A stretch of DNA of 64,000 nt from Nocardioides limicola (GCF_016827675.1 NZ_JAERJA010000012.1:87216-151215), one strand, 5' to 3'. Positions 8,338 through 17,265 are shown, numbered from the stretch's first letter. The notes: a model not told the origin generated them from the letters alone. Translations and numbers: made by a program.

Positions 8338-8408
8338 GTGTCCAGTCTTCACAACTTCATGGAGTCGCGTACAGGGTTTCTGATACATCGGGTTCTCGAG
8401 GCGGGCGC

Positions 8409-8414
8409 TAGGGT
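8409..8414 (+). promoter_or_regulatory. -10 box of a leaderless transcript
   Basis: TAGGGT ends 7 bp before the ATG at 8422 and no ribosome site is present, the pattern of a leaderless mRNA. The same arrangement recurs at 52898 and 61359. Confidence 0.5.
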
Positions 8415-8421
8415 CAGTGCC

Positions 8422-9390
8422 ATGTTCGCTGTGTACGCCGACTCCTTCTCCTCCGACGACCCGCTGAGTGGCCTGGTGCTGGGGGATCGCCCCGACCCGG
8501 TGGCCCCCGACGGCTGGACCACCGTGACCGTGAAGGCGGCCTCGCTCAACCACCACGACCTGTGGTCGTTGCGTGGGGTCGGGCTGAAGTCCGAGCAGTT
8601 GCCGATGATCCTCGGCTGCGACGCCGCCGGGTACGACGAGGACGGCAACGAGGTGGTGGTGCACGCGGTCATCTCCGACCCGGACTGGTCGGGCGACGAG
8701 ACCCTGGATCCCCGCCGCTCGCTGCTGTCGGAGCGGCATCAGGGCACCTTCGCCGAGAAGGTGGCGGTGCCCCGTCGCAACGTGGTGCCGAAGCCGGCGT
8801 CGATGTCGTTCGCCGAGGCGGCCTGTCTGCCCACCGCGTGGCTCACGGCGTACCGGATGCTCTTCACCCAGGGTCAACTCAAGGCCGGCGACTCGGTGCT
8901 CGTCCAGGGTGCCGGCGGTGGCGTGGCCACCGCGCTGATCGTGTTGGGTCGGGCAGCGGGGCTCCGGGTGCTGGCCACCAGCCGTGACGAGGGCAAGCGG
9001 GCCCGGGCCCTGGAGATCGGGGCACATGAGGTCTTCGAGTCGGGGGCGAGGCTGCCGATCAAGGTGGATGCGGTGATGGAGACGGTCGGCCGGGCCACCT
9101 GGTCGCACTCGATCAGGTCGCTGCGGCCGGGCGGCGCGATCGTGACCAGCGGCGCCACCTCAGGTCCGAACCTCGACGATGCCGAACTCACCCGGATCTT
9201 CTTCCTGCAACTCAAGGTGATCGGGTCCACCATGGGCACCCGGGCAGAACTCGCCTCGCTGGTGCAGTTCCTCGACGCCACCGGCACCCGGCCGTTGATC
9301 GACCGGGAGCTGCCGATGGATCAGGCCCGGGACGGGTTCACGGCGATGGTCGGGGGAGAGTTGTTCGGCAAGGTCGTGTTCACCCGATGA
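8422..9390 (+). CDS. Zinc-binding-dehydrogenase family (MDR) oxidoreductase
   Basis: A 322-aa medium-chain dehydrogenase/reductase of the quinone-oxidoreductase type. The N-terminal GroES-like domain includes KAASLNHHDLWSLRG and LGCDAAGYDEDGNEV. The Rossmann domain has VLVQGAGGGVATALIVLG. The structural-zinc Cys cluster of classical alcohol dehydrogenases is absent. Start ATG 8422 is chosen because the TAGGGT box lies just upstream. The stop overlaps the next gene's start by 4 bp (ATGA), so the two oxidoreductases are an operon. The substrate is not predictable. Confidence 0.87.
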   Translation: MFAVYADSFSSDDPLSGLVLGDRPDPVAPDGWTTVTVKAASLNHHDLWSLRGVGLKSEQLPMILGCDAAGYDEDGNEVVVHAVISDPDWSGDETLDPRRSLLSERHQGTFAEKVAVPRRNVVPKPASMSFAEAACLPTAWLTAYRMLFTQGQLKAGDSVLVQGAGGGVATALIVLGRAAGLRVLATSRDEGKRARALEIGAHEVFESGARLPIKVDAVMETVGRATWSHSIRSLRPGGAIVTSGATSGPNLDDAELTRIFFLQLKVIGSTMGTRAELASLVQFLDATGTRPLIDRELPMDQARDGFTAMVGGELFGKVVFTR

Positions 9391-10070
9391 GGCACCTGGT
9401 CACCGGCGCAGGCTCCGGCATCGGCCGGGCGCTGGTCGACCTGCTGCACGGTCGCGGCGACGACCTGCTGCTCTGGGCCAGGGACGCCGAGCGGGCCGAG
9501 GTGCTCGCCGGCCGGCACCCGGGAGCCGACATCCTGGTCGGTGATCTGGCCGACCCGGTGGCGCTGGAGCAGGTGTTGTCGACGCTGGAGCTGCCCGCGC
9601 GGTTGGACTCGCTGGTGCACTGCGCCGGCGTCGTCGACCTCGCCCCGGTCGAGGACCTGACCGCCGCCGACCTGATCCACCAGGTGGCCGTGAACGCGGT
9701 CGCCCCGGCGCTGATCAGCCGGGCCTGTCTGCCAGCGCTGCGCGCCGCTCAGGGGTCCGTCGTCTTCGTCAACTCCGGCGCCGGGCTGCACGCCCACCCG
9801 CACTGGTCGGCGTACGCCGCGTCGAAGCACGCTGTGAAGGCGATCGCCGACGCGTTGCGTGCGGAGGAGCAGCAGCAGGGCGTCCGAGTCACCTCGGTGT
9901 ACCCCGGTCGGGTGGCCACCCCGATGCAGCAGAAGGTGCACGAGCAGGAGGAGCGGGACTACGACGCGTCCGCCTGGGTGCAACCGGGCACAGTGGCGGC
10001 TCAGATCCTCGCGGTGCTGGACCTGCCCGACGACGCGGTGGTGCCGGAGATCCAGATCAGACCTCGCTGA
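9387..10070 (+). CDS. Short-chain dehydrogenase/reductase (SDR)
   Basis: A 227-aa classical SDR. The cofactor motif TGAGSGIG is at residues 6-13, HCAGVV follows the fourth strand, and the catalytic Tyr/Lys lie in SAYAASKHAVK. A proline-glycine segment (VYPGRVATP) follows as usual. Translationally coupled (4-bp overlap) to the MDR oxidoreductase. Probably NADP(H)-dependent reduction of a small carbonyl compound; the substrate is unknown. Confidence 0.9.
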   Translation: MRHLVTGAGSGIGRALVDLLHGRGDDLLLWARDAERAEVLAGRHPGADILVGDLADPVALEQVLSTLELPARLDSLVHCAGVVDLAPVEDLTAADLIHQVAVNAVAPALISRACLPALRAAQGSVVFVNSGAGLHAHPHWSAYAASKHAVKAIADALRAEEQQQGVRVTSVYPGRVATPMQQKVHEQEERDYDASAWVQPGTVAAQILAVLDLPDDAVVPEIQIRPR

Positions 10071-10197
10071 TCCGGGCCCCGAAAAAGGGGATGAGTTCGG
10101 CGGCGACCTCGGGAATAGTTGCAGTAGCCGACCAGTTGAGTCGGTTGTCGGGGGAGTCGCCCGGCGCGCCACCCCCTGATCTGACCTGTGAGGTGTC

Positions 10198-11637
10198 ATG
10201 ACTGCCGAGCTCACCGTCGAGCCAGGCGCCGCAACCGGACGGACCCCGGCCGTCGTCAAGTTGCTGGTGCTGGCGACCTTCGTAGTGATCCTCAACGAGA
10301 CGATCATGATGAACGCCGTGCCTCGCCTGATGGAGTACTGGCAGGTCGACGAGGCCACCGCCCAGTGGGTCTCCACCGTGTTCATGCTGACCATGGCTGC
10401 GGTGATCCCCATCACCGGCTGGTTCCTGCAGCGGTTCAGCACCCGGCAGGCCTTCGCCACCGCGATGACGGTCTTCCTGCTCGGCACGGCGTTGGCTGCC
10501 GTGGCGCCCACGTTCGAGGTACTCCTGCTCGGGCGTGTCGTCCAAGCAGCGGGCACCGCGGTGATGATGCCGCTGCTGATGACCACGCTGATGACGGTCG
10601 TCCCCGAGAGCGACCGGGGCCGGGTGATGGGCAACGTGACGATGGCGATCGCGGTGGCTCCGGCGCTCGGCCCGACCGTCTCCGGGGTGGTGCTCCAGTT
10701 CGGCTCCTGGCGGATGCTCTTCGTGGTGGTGTTGCCGATCGCCGGTGCCGTCACCTGGCTCGGCCTGCGCCGGCTGCAGAACATCGGCGAGCAGCAGGCC
10801 GGGAACGTCGACTGGCTCAGCGTGCTCGTCGCGGCGGCTGGATTCGGCGGGTTGGTCTATGGGCTCACCCTCTTCAGCGAAGGCGCCGGATCACTGCGCC
10901 CGTCGGCGACGGTCGTGGCCGGTCTGGCACTGATCGGGGTGTTCGTGCTCCGCCAACTCAGGCTGCAGCGCAGCCGTGGCCCGTTGATGGACCTGCGGGT
11001 GCTCCGCAGCTCCACCTACCTGCGTGCCCTGGTGCTGATGTCGCTGGCGTTCATGGGGATGCTGGGGGCGATGATCCTGCTCCCGCTCTATCTGCAGAAC
11101 ATCCGCGACCTGTCGCCGCTGCAGACCGGCCTGCTGGTGATGCCCGGCGGACTTGCGATGGGGCTGCTCGGTCCGACCGTCGGCCGTCTCTTCGACCGCT
11201 TCGGGGGCCGACCCCTGGTGATCCCCGCGTCGATCGCCATCGTGGTGTCGATGATCGGGTTCAGCCAGCTGTCGATGACGATGCCGTACTGGCTGCTGCT
11301 CGCCCTGCACATGGTCTTCATGATCAGCCTGGCGGCGCTGTTCACCCCCGCCTTCACGCTCGGGCTGGGTGCCCTGCCACCCCACCTCTACTCACACGGC
11401 AGTTCGATGCTGGGCACCCTGCAGCAGGTGGCGGCGGCGTTCGGCACCGCGCTCGCGGTCACCGTCATGACTGTCCAGGCCGCGGCGTTGCGCGCCGACG
11501 GCGTCGCCGAGGAGTTGGCGCAACTGAGCGGGATCAAGGCCGCCTTCACGGTCGGTGCCGTCATCTCGCTGGTCGTGGTGGCGATAGCGCTGGTGTTGCC
11601 GGGGCGCAACCCGAGCCAGCTCAACGACCGGGCCTGA
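10198..11637 (+). CDS. MFS exporter, DHA2 (EmrB/QacA) type
   Basis: A 479-aa integral membrane protein with about 14 hydrophobic segments, typical of the DHA2 drug:H+ antiporter family. The N-terminal helix has FVVILNETIMMNAVPRLM, and GRVVQAAGTAVMMPLLM and VAPALGPTVSGVV correspond to conserved motifs. The ATG at 10198 follows GAGGTGTC. The 127-bp region upstream has a small CCCC-GAAAAA-GGGG hairpin and no clear operator. Expected to export lipophilic or cationic compounds using proton-motive force; actual substrate unknown. Confidence 0.88.
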   Translation: MTAELTVEPGAATGRTPAVVKLLVLATFVVILNETIMMNAVPRLMEYWQVDEATAQWVSTVFMLTMAAVIPITGWFLQRFSTRQAFATAMTVFLLGTALAAVAPTFEVLLLGRVVQAAGTAVMMPLLMTTLMTVVPESDRGRVMGNVTMAIAVAPALGPTVSGVVLQFGSWRMLFVVVLPIAGAVTWLGLRRLQNIGEQQAGNVDWLSVLVAAAGFGGLVYGLTLFSEGAGSLRPSATVVAGLALIGVFVLRQLRLQRSRGPLMDLRVLRSSTYLRALVLMSLAFMGMLGAMILLPLYLQNIRDLSPLQTGLLVMPGGLAMGLLGPTVGRLFDRFGGRPLVIPASIAIVVSMIGFSQLSMTMPYWLLLALHMVFMISLAALFTPAFTLGLGALPPHLYSHGSSMLGTLQQVAAAFGTALAVTVMTVQAAALRADGVAEELAQLSGIKAAFTVGAVISLVVVAIALVLPGRNPSQLNDRA

Positions 11638-11687
11638 GTACGGCGGACATCTCCAGGTCCACCCGGATCGGGTGAGCGCGACCGGCC

Positions 11688-12746
11688 TCAGTCGAGGAAG
11701 TCGTCCAGGTGGGGCCAGCTCGTGGTCGGGGCATCCACTCCCGCGATCAGACCCAAGTGGCTCAACCCGTCGGCGGCGGCGTACCGGGCTCCGGGCACCA
11801 CCTCGGTGCCCGCCTCGACGGCCGGGCCGTTGGCGATGTTGTCGGTGCGGCTGCCCACGAAGAGCACGCGGGTGGCGATCTCGGACAGGGACACGGCACG
11901 ACCCCGGCTCAGTCGCACGGTGCCGCTGGTGAGCTCGTTGCGGACCATCAGCCGAGAATGGATCTGGTGGTAGGCGCGTCCCGGGTATCCGGGCATCGAG
12001 CCGATGAAGCCGTCGACGGCCTCGGTCCTGGCCAGGGCCTCGGTGTCGTGCAGGTTGCGGGCCAGGAAGAGTGGCTTCGTCAGCTCACGCATCGGCGCCA
12101 TCCCGCGATAGATGGCCTGCACCAGCGGACCCGGTACGCCGCCCATCAGCGCGGTCGCCGCGGTCACCGTGCGGGTGCCGAGGAGACGGTCGGCGACGAT
12201 CAGCGGCTGCACTGCCGGGATCAGGGAGTAGTCGATCGGAGTGCCGAACGCGGTCAGTGAGGCGATCGGCAACTCCGGGTGGGCGGCTGCGGTGAGCAGG
12301 CTCAGGGTGCCACCGAGCGACCAGCCGATCAGGTCCACGCTCTCGCCGCCGTGGGCGTCGGAGACCCGTTGCACGGTGCTGGGCAGGATGTCGTCGATCC
12401 AGGCCTCGAACCCCATCGCGCGGTCAGCGAACGAGATCGTGCCGTAGTCGACCACGTACACCTCCCGGCCGCCGTCGAGCAGGTGAGCCGCCAGGCTCTG
12501 GCCCGGCCGCAGGTCGAAGCAGGCCGTGGAGACGGCCAACGGCGGCACCAGCAGCACCGGACGTCGACGGCTGGCCGGACTGGCTCGGTAGAACCGGCGC
12601 AGCTGCCGGTGCGGCCCGTCGTACACGATCTTGGCGGGCAGGCCCGGGTACGACTCGACCCCGGAGCCGAAGGGGGAGATCGCGACGGCGTTGCGGGCGG
12701 CTGTGGCCAGCGTCGGCAGCGGGGGTGCAGTGATCACGGGCGCCAT
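11688..12746 (-). CDS. Alpha/beta hydrolase, PhaC-like
   Basis: A 352-aa alpha/beta hydrolase. Strand and loop VLLVPPLAVSTACFDL and HLLDGGREVYVVDYG match the poly(3-hydroxyalkanoate) synthase/lipase-like subgroup. The nucleophile is Ser in IGWSLGG (a true PHA synthase has Cys here), with Asp in GSRTDNIANG and His in GLSHLGL. It therefore looks like an esterase or lipase rather than a polymerase. The gene is 64 bp downstream of the TetR gene on the same strand, so it is probably in the same transcript and under the same lipid-responsive control. Confidence 0.8.
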   Translation of the reverse strand: MAPVITAPPLPTLATAARNAVAISPFGSGVESYPGLPAKIVYDGPHRQLRRFYRASPASRRRPVLLVPPLAVSTACFDLRPGQSLAAHLLDGGREVYVVDYGTISFADRAMGFEAWIDDILPSTVQRVSDAHGGESVDLIGWSLGGTLSLLTAAAHPELPIASLTAFGTPIDYSLIPAVQPLIVADRLLGTRTVTAATALMGGVPGPLVQAIYRGMAPMRELTKPLFLARNLHDTEALARTEAVDGFIGSMPGYPGRAYHQIHSRLMVRNELTSGTVRLSRGRAVSLSEIATRVLFVGSRTDNIANGPAVEAGTEVVPGARYAAADGLSHLGLIAGVDAPTTSWPHLDDFLD

Positions 12747-12810
12747 CGTCGCGGGTCGCCGAACTCGGCGTCCATGGAACGTGACGAAGGTGACGCCGGC
12801 GTCCGCGCGT

Positions 12811-13440
12811 CTAGGACTGCCACTGCAGCGCGCCGACGAACACCATCTTCAGTTGCCGCCTCGCCACATCCCCGATCCGGCGGCGCTCCTCGGGCCGAGT
12901 GGCGGCAGCCAGGGCTTCGGCATGGCTGATCATCGCGGTGACCAGCAGGTTCGTCAGGATCCTCAGGTCCTCGCTGGACCAACGCTCGGCGCCGGGGAGC
13001 CGGGCCAGGTCCGTGGCGAGCTCGCGTTCGATCAGTTCGATCTCGTGACGTACGGCGGCGCGCACCGTGGTGGGACCGGCGACCCGCTCCCGGGCGATGA
13101 AGCGGAAGTGTGAGGCCTGGCGGGGGACCTGCTCGGTCAGGGCCGCCACCGAGGCGTCCACGATCACCCGCAACAGGTTCCCCGGAGAGGTGTCCGGGGG
13201 GAGCCGGCGGGCGTCGGCCAGCAGGTGGCGCAGAGAGCCGAACGACTCCTCGACCAGGGCCAGCCCCAGGGCGTCGAGGGAGTCGAAGTGGCGATAGAAG
13301 GCGGTGGGCACCACGCCCACCTCCTTGGCCACCTGGCGCAGCGAGAGCCCGACCAGGCTGGACTCCTCACTCAGCGCCAGCGCCGAGTCGAGGATCGCTC
13401 TCCGGGTGTGCTCCTTGCGCTCGGCGCGGGACATCTCCAT
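12811..13440 (-). CDS. TetR-family regulator, probably of the desaturase operon
   Basis: A 209-aa TetR regulator. The DNA-binding domain covers residues about 8-55 (RRAILDSALAL, then LRQVAKEVGVVPTAFYRHF). The C-terminal ligand domain is helical. It faces the ferredoxin-reductase/desaturase operon, and two similar palindromes lie in the 133-bp gap, one near each start. This arrangement parallels DesT-type regulators that sense acyl-CoA and control desaturase/reductase pairs (inference by arrangement). An in-frame ATG at 13434 is an alternative start. Confidence 0.88.
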   Translation of the reverse strand: MEMSRAERKEHTRRAILDSALALSEESSLVGLSLRQVAKEVGVVPTAFYRHFDSLDALGLALVEESFGSLRHLLADARRLPPDTSPGNLLRVIVDASVAALTEQVPRQASHFRFIARERVAGPTTVRAAVRHEIELIERELATDLARLPGAERWSSEDLRILTNLLVTAMISHAEALAAATRPEERRRIGDVARRQLKMVFVGALQWQS

Positions 13441-13459
13441 GGAGCAATCCTAAGGGATG

Positions 13460-13475
13460 GTGCACGGGTGTTCAC
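13460..13475. promoter_or_regulatory. TetR operator-like palindrome 1
   Basis: GTGCACGGGTGTTCAC, an inverted repeat of form GTG-N-AC-N4-GT-N-CAC, 19 bp from the TetR start codon. Together with flanking bases it matches the second site in about 19 of 22 positions. Likely autoregulatory. Confidence 0.6.
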
Positions 13476-13505
13476 TGAACGTGGTCGACGTCACCTCGGA
13501 ATGGC

Positions 13506-13535
13506 TTGACCGCAGCGGGGTGCCTTCGTCAGAGT
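13506..13535 (+). promoter_or_regulatory. Candidate promoter of reductase/desaturase operon
   Basis: A TTGACC -35 box at 13506-13511 and a weak CAGAGT -10-like box at 13530-13535 are spaced 18 bp. The start of transcription would fall in the second operator, so binding there should block initiation. Confidence 0.4.
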
Positions 13536-13540
13536 ATTGG

Positions 13541-13556
13541 GTGTACGGATGTTCAC
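13541..13556. promoter_or_regulatory. TetR operator-like palindrome 2
   Basis: GTGTACGGATGTTCAC, the same GTG-N-AC-N4-GT-N-CAC pattern, directly upstream of the ribosome site (AAAGG, 13559-13563) of the reductase gene. It lies 81 bp from site 1. Confidence 0.6.
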
Positions 13557-13573
13557 TGAAAGGATCCGTTCTG

Positions 13574-14647
13574 ATGGCTCTCGTCAACACCCTGCTGCGA
13601 TCACGCGCAGTCGCGGCCCTCACCTCGCCGCACGGCGTCGACCGCTACCTCGAACTCGTCAACCCCATGTGGGCAGCCCACGACGTTCGGGGGCGGCTGA
13701 TCGACCGCACCCTCGAGGTGGACGTGCCCGGTGCGCCTCCGGTCGCCACGCTGACCATCCAGCCGACCGGCAACTGGGCCGGCCACCAGGCCGGACAGCA
13801 CGTCCAGCTCGGCGTCGAGATCGCCGGCACGCGCACCACTCGCGTCTTCAGCGTCTCCTCAGCCGCCAGTGGCCGCGGCGACCAGTTCACCATCACCCTG
13901 CGCGCCAACCCCGACGGCATCGTCTCCTCCTACCTGGCCGAAGAGGCGCCGCTGGGCACCATCCTTCATCTCTCCCAGGCCCAGGGCGAGTTCACCCTTC
14001 CCGAGCAGATGCCCGAGCACGTGCTGATGATCTCCGGCGGGTCCGGGATCACCCCGCTGATGTCGATGCTGCGCACCCTGCAGCGGCGCACCCACCGGGG
14101 CCGGGTCACGTTCCTGCACTACGCGCAGTCCCCGGAGCACCAGATCTTCCGCGACGAGCTCGCCCAGGTGGCCACCTCGGGCTACGGGATCGACCTGCAC
14201 CTGGTCTACCCCGAGACCGGCGGCCGCTTCTTCACCCCGATGGAGCTCGAGCGCCTCGTCCCCGGCTTCCGTGACGTCGACACCTTTGCCGTCGGCCCGG
14301 CCGGTCTCATCGAGAAGGTGCAGGCGGCCTACGAGGGCTCCGACAAGCTCCGGGTCGAGTACTTCAAGGCGCCCGCCGTGTCGAACGGATCGACCGAGGG
14401 TGACATCACCTTCACCCGGACCGGGACCAGCGCCGCCAACTCCGGCACCACCCTCCTGGAGCAGGCCGAGGCAGCGGGGCTCACCCCGGCCTTCGGCTGC
14501 CGGATGGGCATCTGCTTCTCCTGCACCGCCACCAAGAAGGAGGGGACCGTGCGCAACGTGCTGACCGGTGAGACCTCCTCGCTCCCCGACGAAGACATCC
14601 GCATCTGCGTGAGCACGCCTGAGGGCGACTGCGCAGTCGAACTCTGA
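13574..14647 (+). CDS. Ferredoxin reductase with C-terminal 2Fe-2S domain
   Basis: A 357-aa flavin/iron-sulfur reductase. FAD-binding domain (RVFSVSSAASGRGD), NAD(P)-binding domain (MISGGSGITPLMSML) and C-terminal plant-type [2Fe-2S] domain with C-x4-C-x2-C in FGCRMGICFSCTA plus a later Cys in IRICVST. It should carry electrons from NAD(P)H to the membrane desaturase encoded next, as Rv3230c does for DesA3 in mycobacteria. The start is ATG 13574, with AAAGG 10 bases upstream. The frame remains open upstream through the operator region, but that stretch is not protein-like. The desaturase starts 18 bp later. Confidence 0.92.
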   Translation: MALVNTLLRSRAVAALTSPHGVDRYLELVNPMWAAHDVRGRLIDRTLEVDVPGAPPVATLTIQPTGNWAGHQAGQHVQLGVEIAGTRTTRVFSVSSAASGRGDQFTITLRANPDGIVSSYLAEEAPLGTILHLSQAQGEFTLPEQMPEHVLMISGGSGITPLMSMLRTLQRRTHRGRVTFLHYAQSPEHQIFRDELAQVATSGYGIDLHLVYPETGGRFFTPMELERLVPGFRDVDTFAVGPAGLIEKVQAAYEGSDKLRVEYFKAPAVSNGSTEGDITFTRTGTSAANSGTTLLEQAEAAGLTPAFGCRMGICFSCTATKKEGTVRNVLTGETSSLPDEDIRICVSTPEGDCAVEL

Positions 14648-14665
14648 TCCAGAAAGGACATCATC

Positions 14666-15832
14666 ATGACTGTCAGCATCGAGAGGCCGCCCGTCAAGGC
14701 CGCGACCGACTCCGAACTCAGTTCGACCTACACCCTGACCGCGGAGCAGCTGGACGCGTTCGGTGACGAGATGGACGCCATCCGGCAGCGCGTGATCGCC
14801 GACCTCGGCGACGAGGACGCGGCGTACATCCGCAAGGTCGTGAAGTACCAGCGCGGCTTCGAGGTCGCCGGCCGGGTGATGTTCTACCTCCCGCCGCTGT
14901 GGCCCGCCGCCGTCGCCTCCCTCTCCGTGTCGAAGATCCTCGACAACATGGAGATCGGCCACAACGTCATGCACGGCCAGTACGACTGGATGGGCGACCC
15001 GGCCCTGAACTCCCGGATGTTCGACTGGGACACCATGGCTCCGGCCGAGAACTGGAAGTACGGCCACAACTACATGCACCACACGTACACCAACATCGTC
15101 GGCAAGGACCGCGACATCGGGTACGGCATCCTGCGCATGGACGAGGACCAGAAGTGGCGCCCCTACTACCTGGGCAACCCGGTCTACGCCTTCTTGCTGA
15201 TGGTCTTCTTCGAGTGGGGCGTGGCGCTCCATGACCTCGAGGCCGACGAGATCCTCGCGGGTCGCCGCCACCTGTGGAAGGGCGAGAACGCGCCGATCTT
15301 CCGCCGGCTCCGCAAGAAGATGGGCAAGCAGATCCTCAAGGACTACGTGCTCTTCCCGCTGCTGACCGGCCCGTTCTTCCTGAGCACCCTGGCCGGCAAC
15401 GCGGTTGCCAACCTGATCCGCAACATCTGGACCTTCAACATCATCTTCTGTGGTCACTTCCCGGCCGGTGTGGCGACGTTCTCGATCGAAGAGACCGAGA
15501 ACGAGTCCCGCGGTCAGTGGTACTACCGCCAGCTGCTCGGTTCGGCGAACATCACCGGCGGCAAGCTGATGCACGTGATGAGCGGCAACCTGTCCCACCA
15601 GATCGAGCACCACCTGTTCCCCGACATTCCGGCTCGCCGGTACCCCGAGATCTCGGTCGAGGTGCAGGAGATCTGCGAGCGCTACGGCTTGCAGTACAAC
15701 AAGGGCTCGCTGCCCGTCCAGCTCTGGTCGGTGGCCCGGAAGATCTTCCGGCTCGCGCTGCCGACCAAGGCTGAAGCAGCGACCGAGCCGCAGACGCGCT
15801 CCGCGTCAAGCGCCCCGGTCCGGGCCGCCTGA
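14666..15832 (+). CDS. Membrane fatty acid (acyl-CoA) desaturase
   Basis: A 388-aa integral membrane di-iron desaturase. The three His boxes are present: GHNVMHG, HNYMHHTYTN and SHQIEHHLFPD. Hydrophobic segments fall around residues 75-95 and 175-190 and near 225-250. Expected to introduce a double bond (probably delta-9) into saturated acyl chains and so control membrane fluidity. AAAGGA precedes the ATG. Cotranscribed with the reductase, and probably repressed by the divergent TetR protein when unsaturated acyl-CoA is plentiful. Confidence 0.93.
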   Translation: MTVSIERPPVKAATDSELSSTYTLTAEQLDAFGDEMDAIRQRVIADLGDEDAAYIRKVVKYQRGFEVAGRVMFYLPPLWPAAVASLSVSKILDNMEIGHNVMHGQYDWMGDPALNSRMFDWDTMAPAENWKYGHNYMHHTYTNIVGKDRDIGYGILRMDEDQKWRPYYLGNPVYAFLLMVFFEWGVALHDLEADEILAGRRHLWKGENAPIFRRLRKKMGKQILKDYVLFPLLTGPFFLSTLAGNAVANLIRNIWTFNIIFCGHFPAGVATFSIEETENESRGQWYYRQLLGSANITGGKLMHVMSGNLSHQIEHHLFPDIPARRYPEISVEVQEICERYGLQYNKGSLPVQLWSVARKIFRLALPTKAEAATEPQTRSASSAPVRAA

Positions 15833-15880
15833 GAGGAGACTCACGTTGCCCGAGCCTGTCTTGTCGCCGACACTGGACAC

Positions 15881-16129
15881 ATGAGCGAGAACGCTGGCGG
15901 CACGGACCGCCTCAGCAAGGTCGAGATCCGCAAGGACGCCGCGCAGAGCGTGCTCGAGGCAGGCATCGGCACCGTGGGCGAGGTGGCGGGGATCCTTACC
16001 GGCGCCGTGAAGGACGTGGTGGGCGCGGTGGGCGACCTGGCCACGGAGGTCTTCGAGATCTCCGACGCTGCCCGCCGTGCGGGCCAGGACCACGAGGTCG
16101 AACCGACCCGCGCGGCCGACGACGCCTAG
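15881..16129 (+). CDS. 82-aa alanine/valine-rich small protein
   Basis: Not recognised. Charged N-terminus (LSKVEIRKDAAQ), then a long amphipathic or weakly hydrophobic helix (GTVGEVAGILTGAVKDVVG and on to about residue 65) and an acidic tail. It could associate with a membrane or form a helical bundle. It lies 48 bp after the desaturase on the same strand, with no clear ribosome site, and may be in the same transcript. No function can be assigned. Confidence 0.6.
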   Translation: MSENAGGTDRLSKVEIRKDAAQSVLEAGIGTVGEVAGILTGAVKDVVGAVGDLATEVFEISDAARRAGQDHEVEPTRAADDA

Positions 16130-16199
16130 GTTCGCAGAGTCCGAACGGCAACTCCCCACGTGCTTGACTGTCTTCCACGTCGGACGGAAGGAGCCGTCG

Positions 16200-16640
16200 A
16201 TGCCGGACTGGCGGAAGCTCAAGCGAGTGGTGTTCGCGCGGCACAGCAATCCGTGGAGCATGTGGACGAGGTGGGCGAGCACACCGCTCGTGCTTGTCCC
16301 CGTGTGGCGACGCAGCCACCGCGACGCCGCCTTGGTCGGCCTGTGGATGGCAATCAACCCGGTGGTGTTCAGCGAACCCGCGGACGACCGGTCATGGGCG
16401 ACCCGGGCGGCTCTTGGTGAGGAGCAGTGGATCGACGAGCGGCCGATGGACGTCGCGATGGCGGTCAACGTCGCCGCAACCGCCGCCCTGCTGGTCGCGA
16501 TGGTCGCCGCACATCGGCGCCGTGCCGGACCGGCCGCAGCAGCGACGGCACTGGAGATGGGGCTGCTGATGGTGTATTGGGAACTGATGGCCCGCTACTA
16601 CGACCGCCATGGTGGCGTGGGTCGACCATCCCGACCGTGA
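16200..16640 (+). CDS. Small membrane protein, DUF6653-like
   Basis: A 146-aa protein with HSNPWSMWTRW near the N-terminus, a short hydrophobic segment with AALVGLWMAINPVVF, a central LGEEQW segment, and two further hydrophobic stretches (about residues 86-105 and 113-130). The NPW..WTR and NP.VF pattern resembles the DUF6653 family, but I give this from memory of the motif, not a search. Start ATG 16200 is preceded by GGAAGGAG, a strong ribosome site. A TTGACT at 16164-16169 may be its -35 box. Function unknown. Confidence 0.7.
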   Translation: MPDWRKLKRVVFARHSNPWSMWTRWASTPLVLVPVWRRSHRDAALVGLWMAINPVVFSEPADDRSWATRAALGEEQWIDERPMDVAMAVNVAATAALLVAMVAAHRRRAGPAAAATALEMGLLMVYWELMARYYDRHGGVGRPSRP

Positions 16641-16658
16641 CGCTGGCAGGCGGCGTCC

Positions 16659-17261
16659 CTACTCGAAGCGAAGTCGGAAGTTGGTCATCCGGAAGGAGCC
16701 CAACTGCCGGGCCGAGCCGAGGAAGCCCAACGGCCCGTCCGGGGTGAAGGTCCACTGGGCGCGGCAGGGCAGGGCCTTGGCGGAGCCACCCATCACCACG
16801 TGGGCGAGTTCGGGATGCTCGGGGATGCCCGGCTGCTCGACATAGCCCTTGAAGGGTGTCCGGAGGGCCAACTTGGAGACGTCGGAGAACTCGGCGGTCA
16901 CGATCGGTTCACCGTGGGCGACGGCGGACCACGACGCTTGGGTGAGGGGCCCGCGGGAGCGGCGTTCCTGCTCGAAGTCGCACAACTCCTTCGGAATCGC
17001 CCACAGTTCTCGACCCCCGGCCAGCGATGCCGGTGAGTCCACCCAGATGTCGGTGATGGTGACCACCCGCTTGCGGCCCCGCCTGCCCGCCCGGGCGACC
17101 AGCAACTCGCCGTACTCCAACGGGCTGGGGGAGACATAGTCGACCAGCGCGGCGCCGTAGATCCCGGCCGGATGCCGCTCGTCCGCAGCGACCGGCAGCC
17201 GGAAGACCGAGAGCCACATCGAGCCGTGCATCAGCCAGGGTGCCGGGGGATAGGCGGTCAC
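16659..17261 (-). CDS. Acetoacetate decarboxylase family protein
   Basis: A 200-aa protein with the acetoacetate-decarboxylase fold: PAPWLMHGSMW at the start, VDYVSPSPLEYGELLVA, and the key segment ELWAIPKELCDFE, where the Lys aligns with the Schiff-base region (one Lys, followed by Glu, rather than the Lys-Lys pair of true decarboxylase). The second half is beta-rich. The activity may therefore differ. The GTG start at 17261 comes 4 bp after the DUF6104-like gene, so they are coupled; the frame stays open upstream only as a shadow. Confidence 0.75.
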   Translation of the reverse strand: MTAYPPAPWLMHGSMWLSVFRLPVAADERHPAGIYGAALVDYVSPSPLEYGELLVARAGRRGRKRVVTITDIWVDSPASLAGGRELWAIPKELCDFEQERRSRGPLTQASWSAVAHGEPIVTAEFSDVSKLALRTPFKGYVEQPGIPEHPELAHVVMGGSAKALPCRAQWTFTPDGPLGFLGSARQLGSFRMTNFRLRFE

Positions 17262-17265
17262 GCGA

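Noticed and set aside
10071..10197. Regulator gene or operator upstream of the MFS exporter
   Set aside because: No ORF of plausible size and only a short CCCC/GGGG hairpin; nothing resembling a paired operator.
11688..12746. Polyhydroxyalkanoate synthase
   Set aside because: The nucleophile is Ser in GWSLGG rather than the Cys required for PHA synthase activity.
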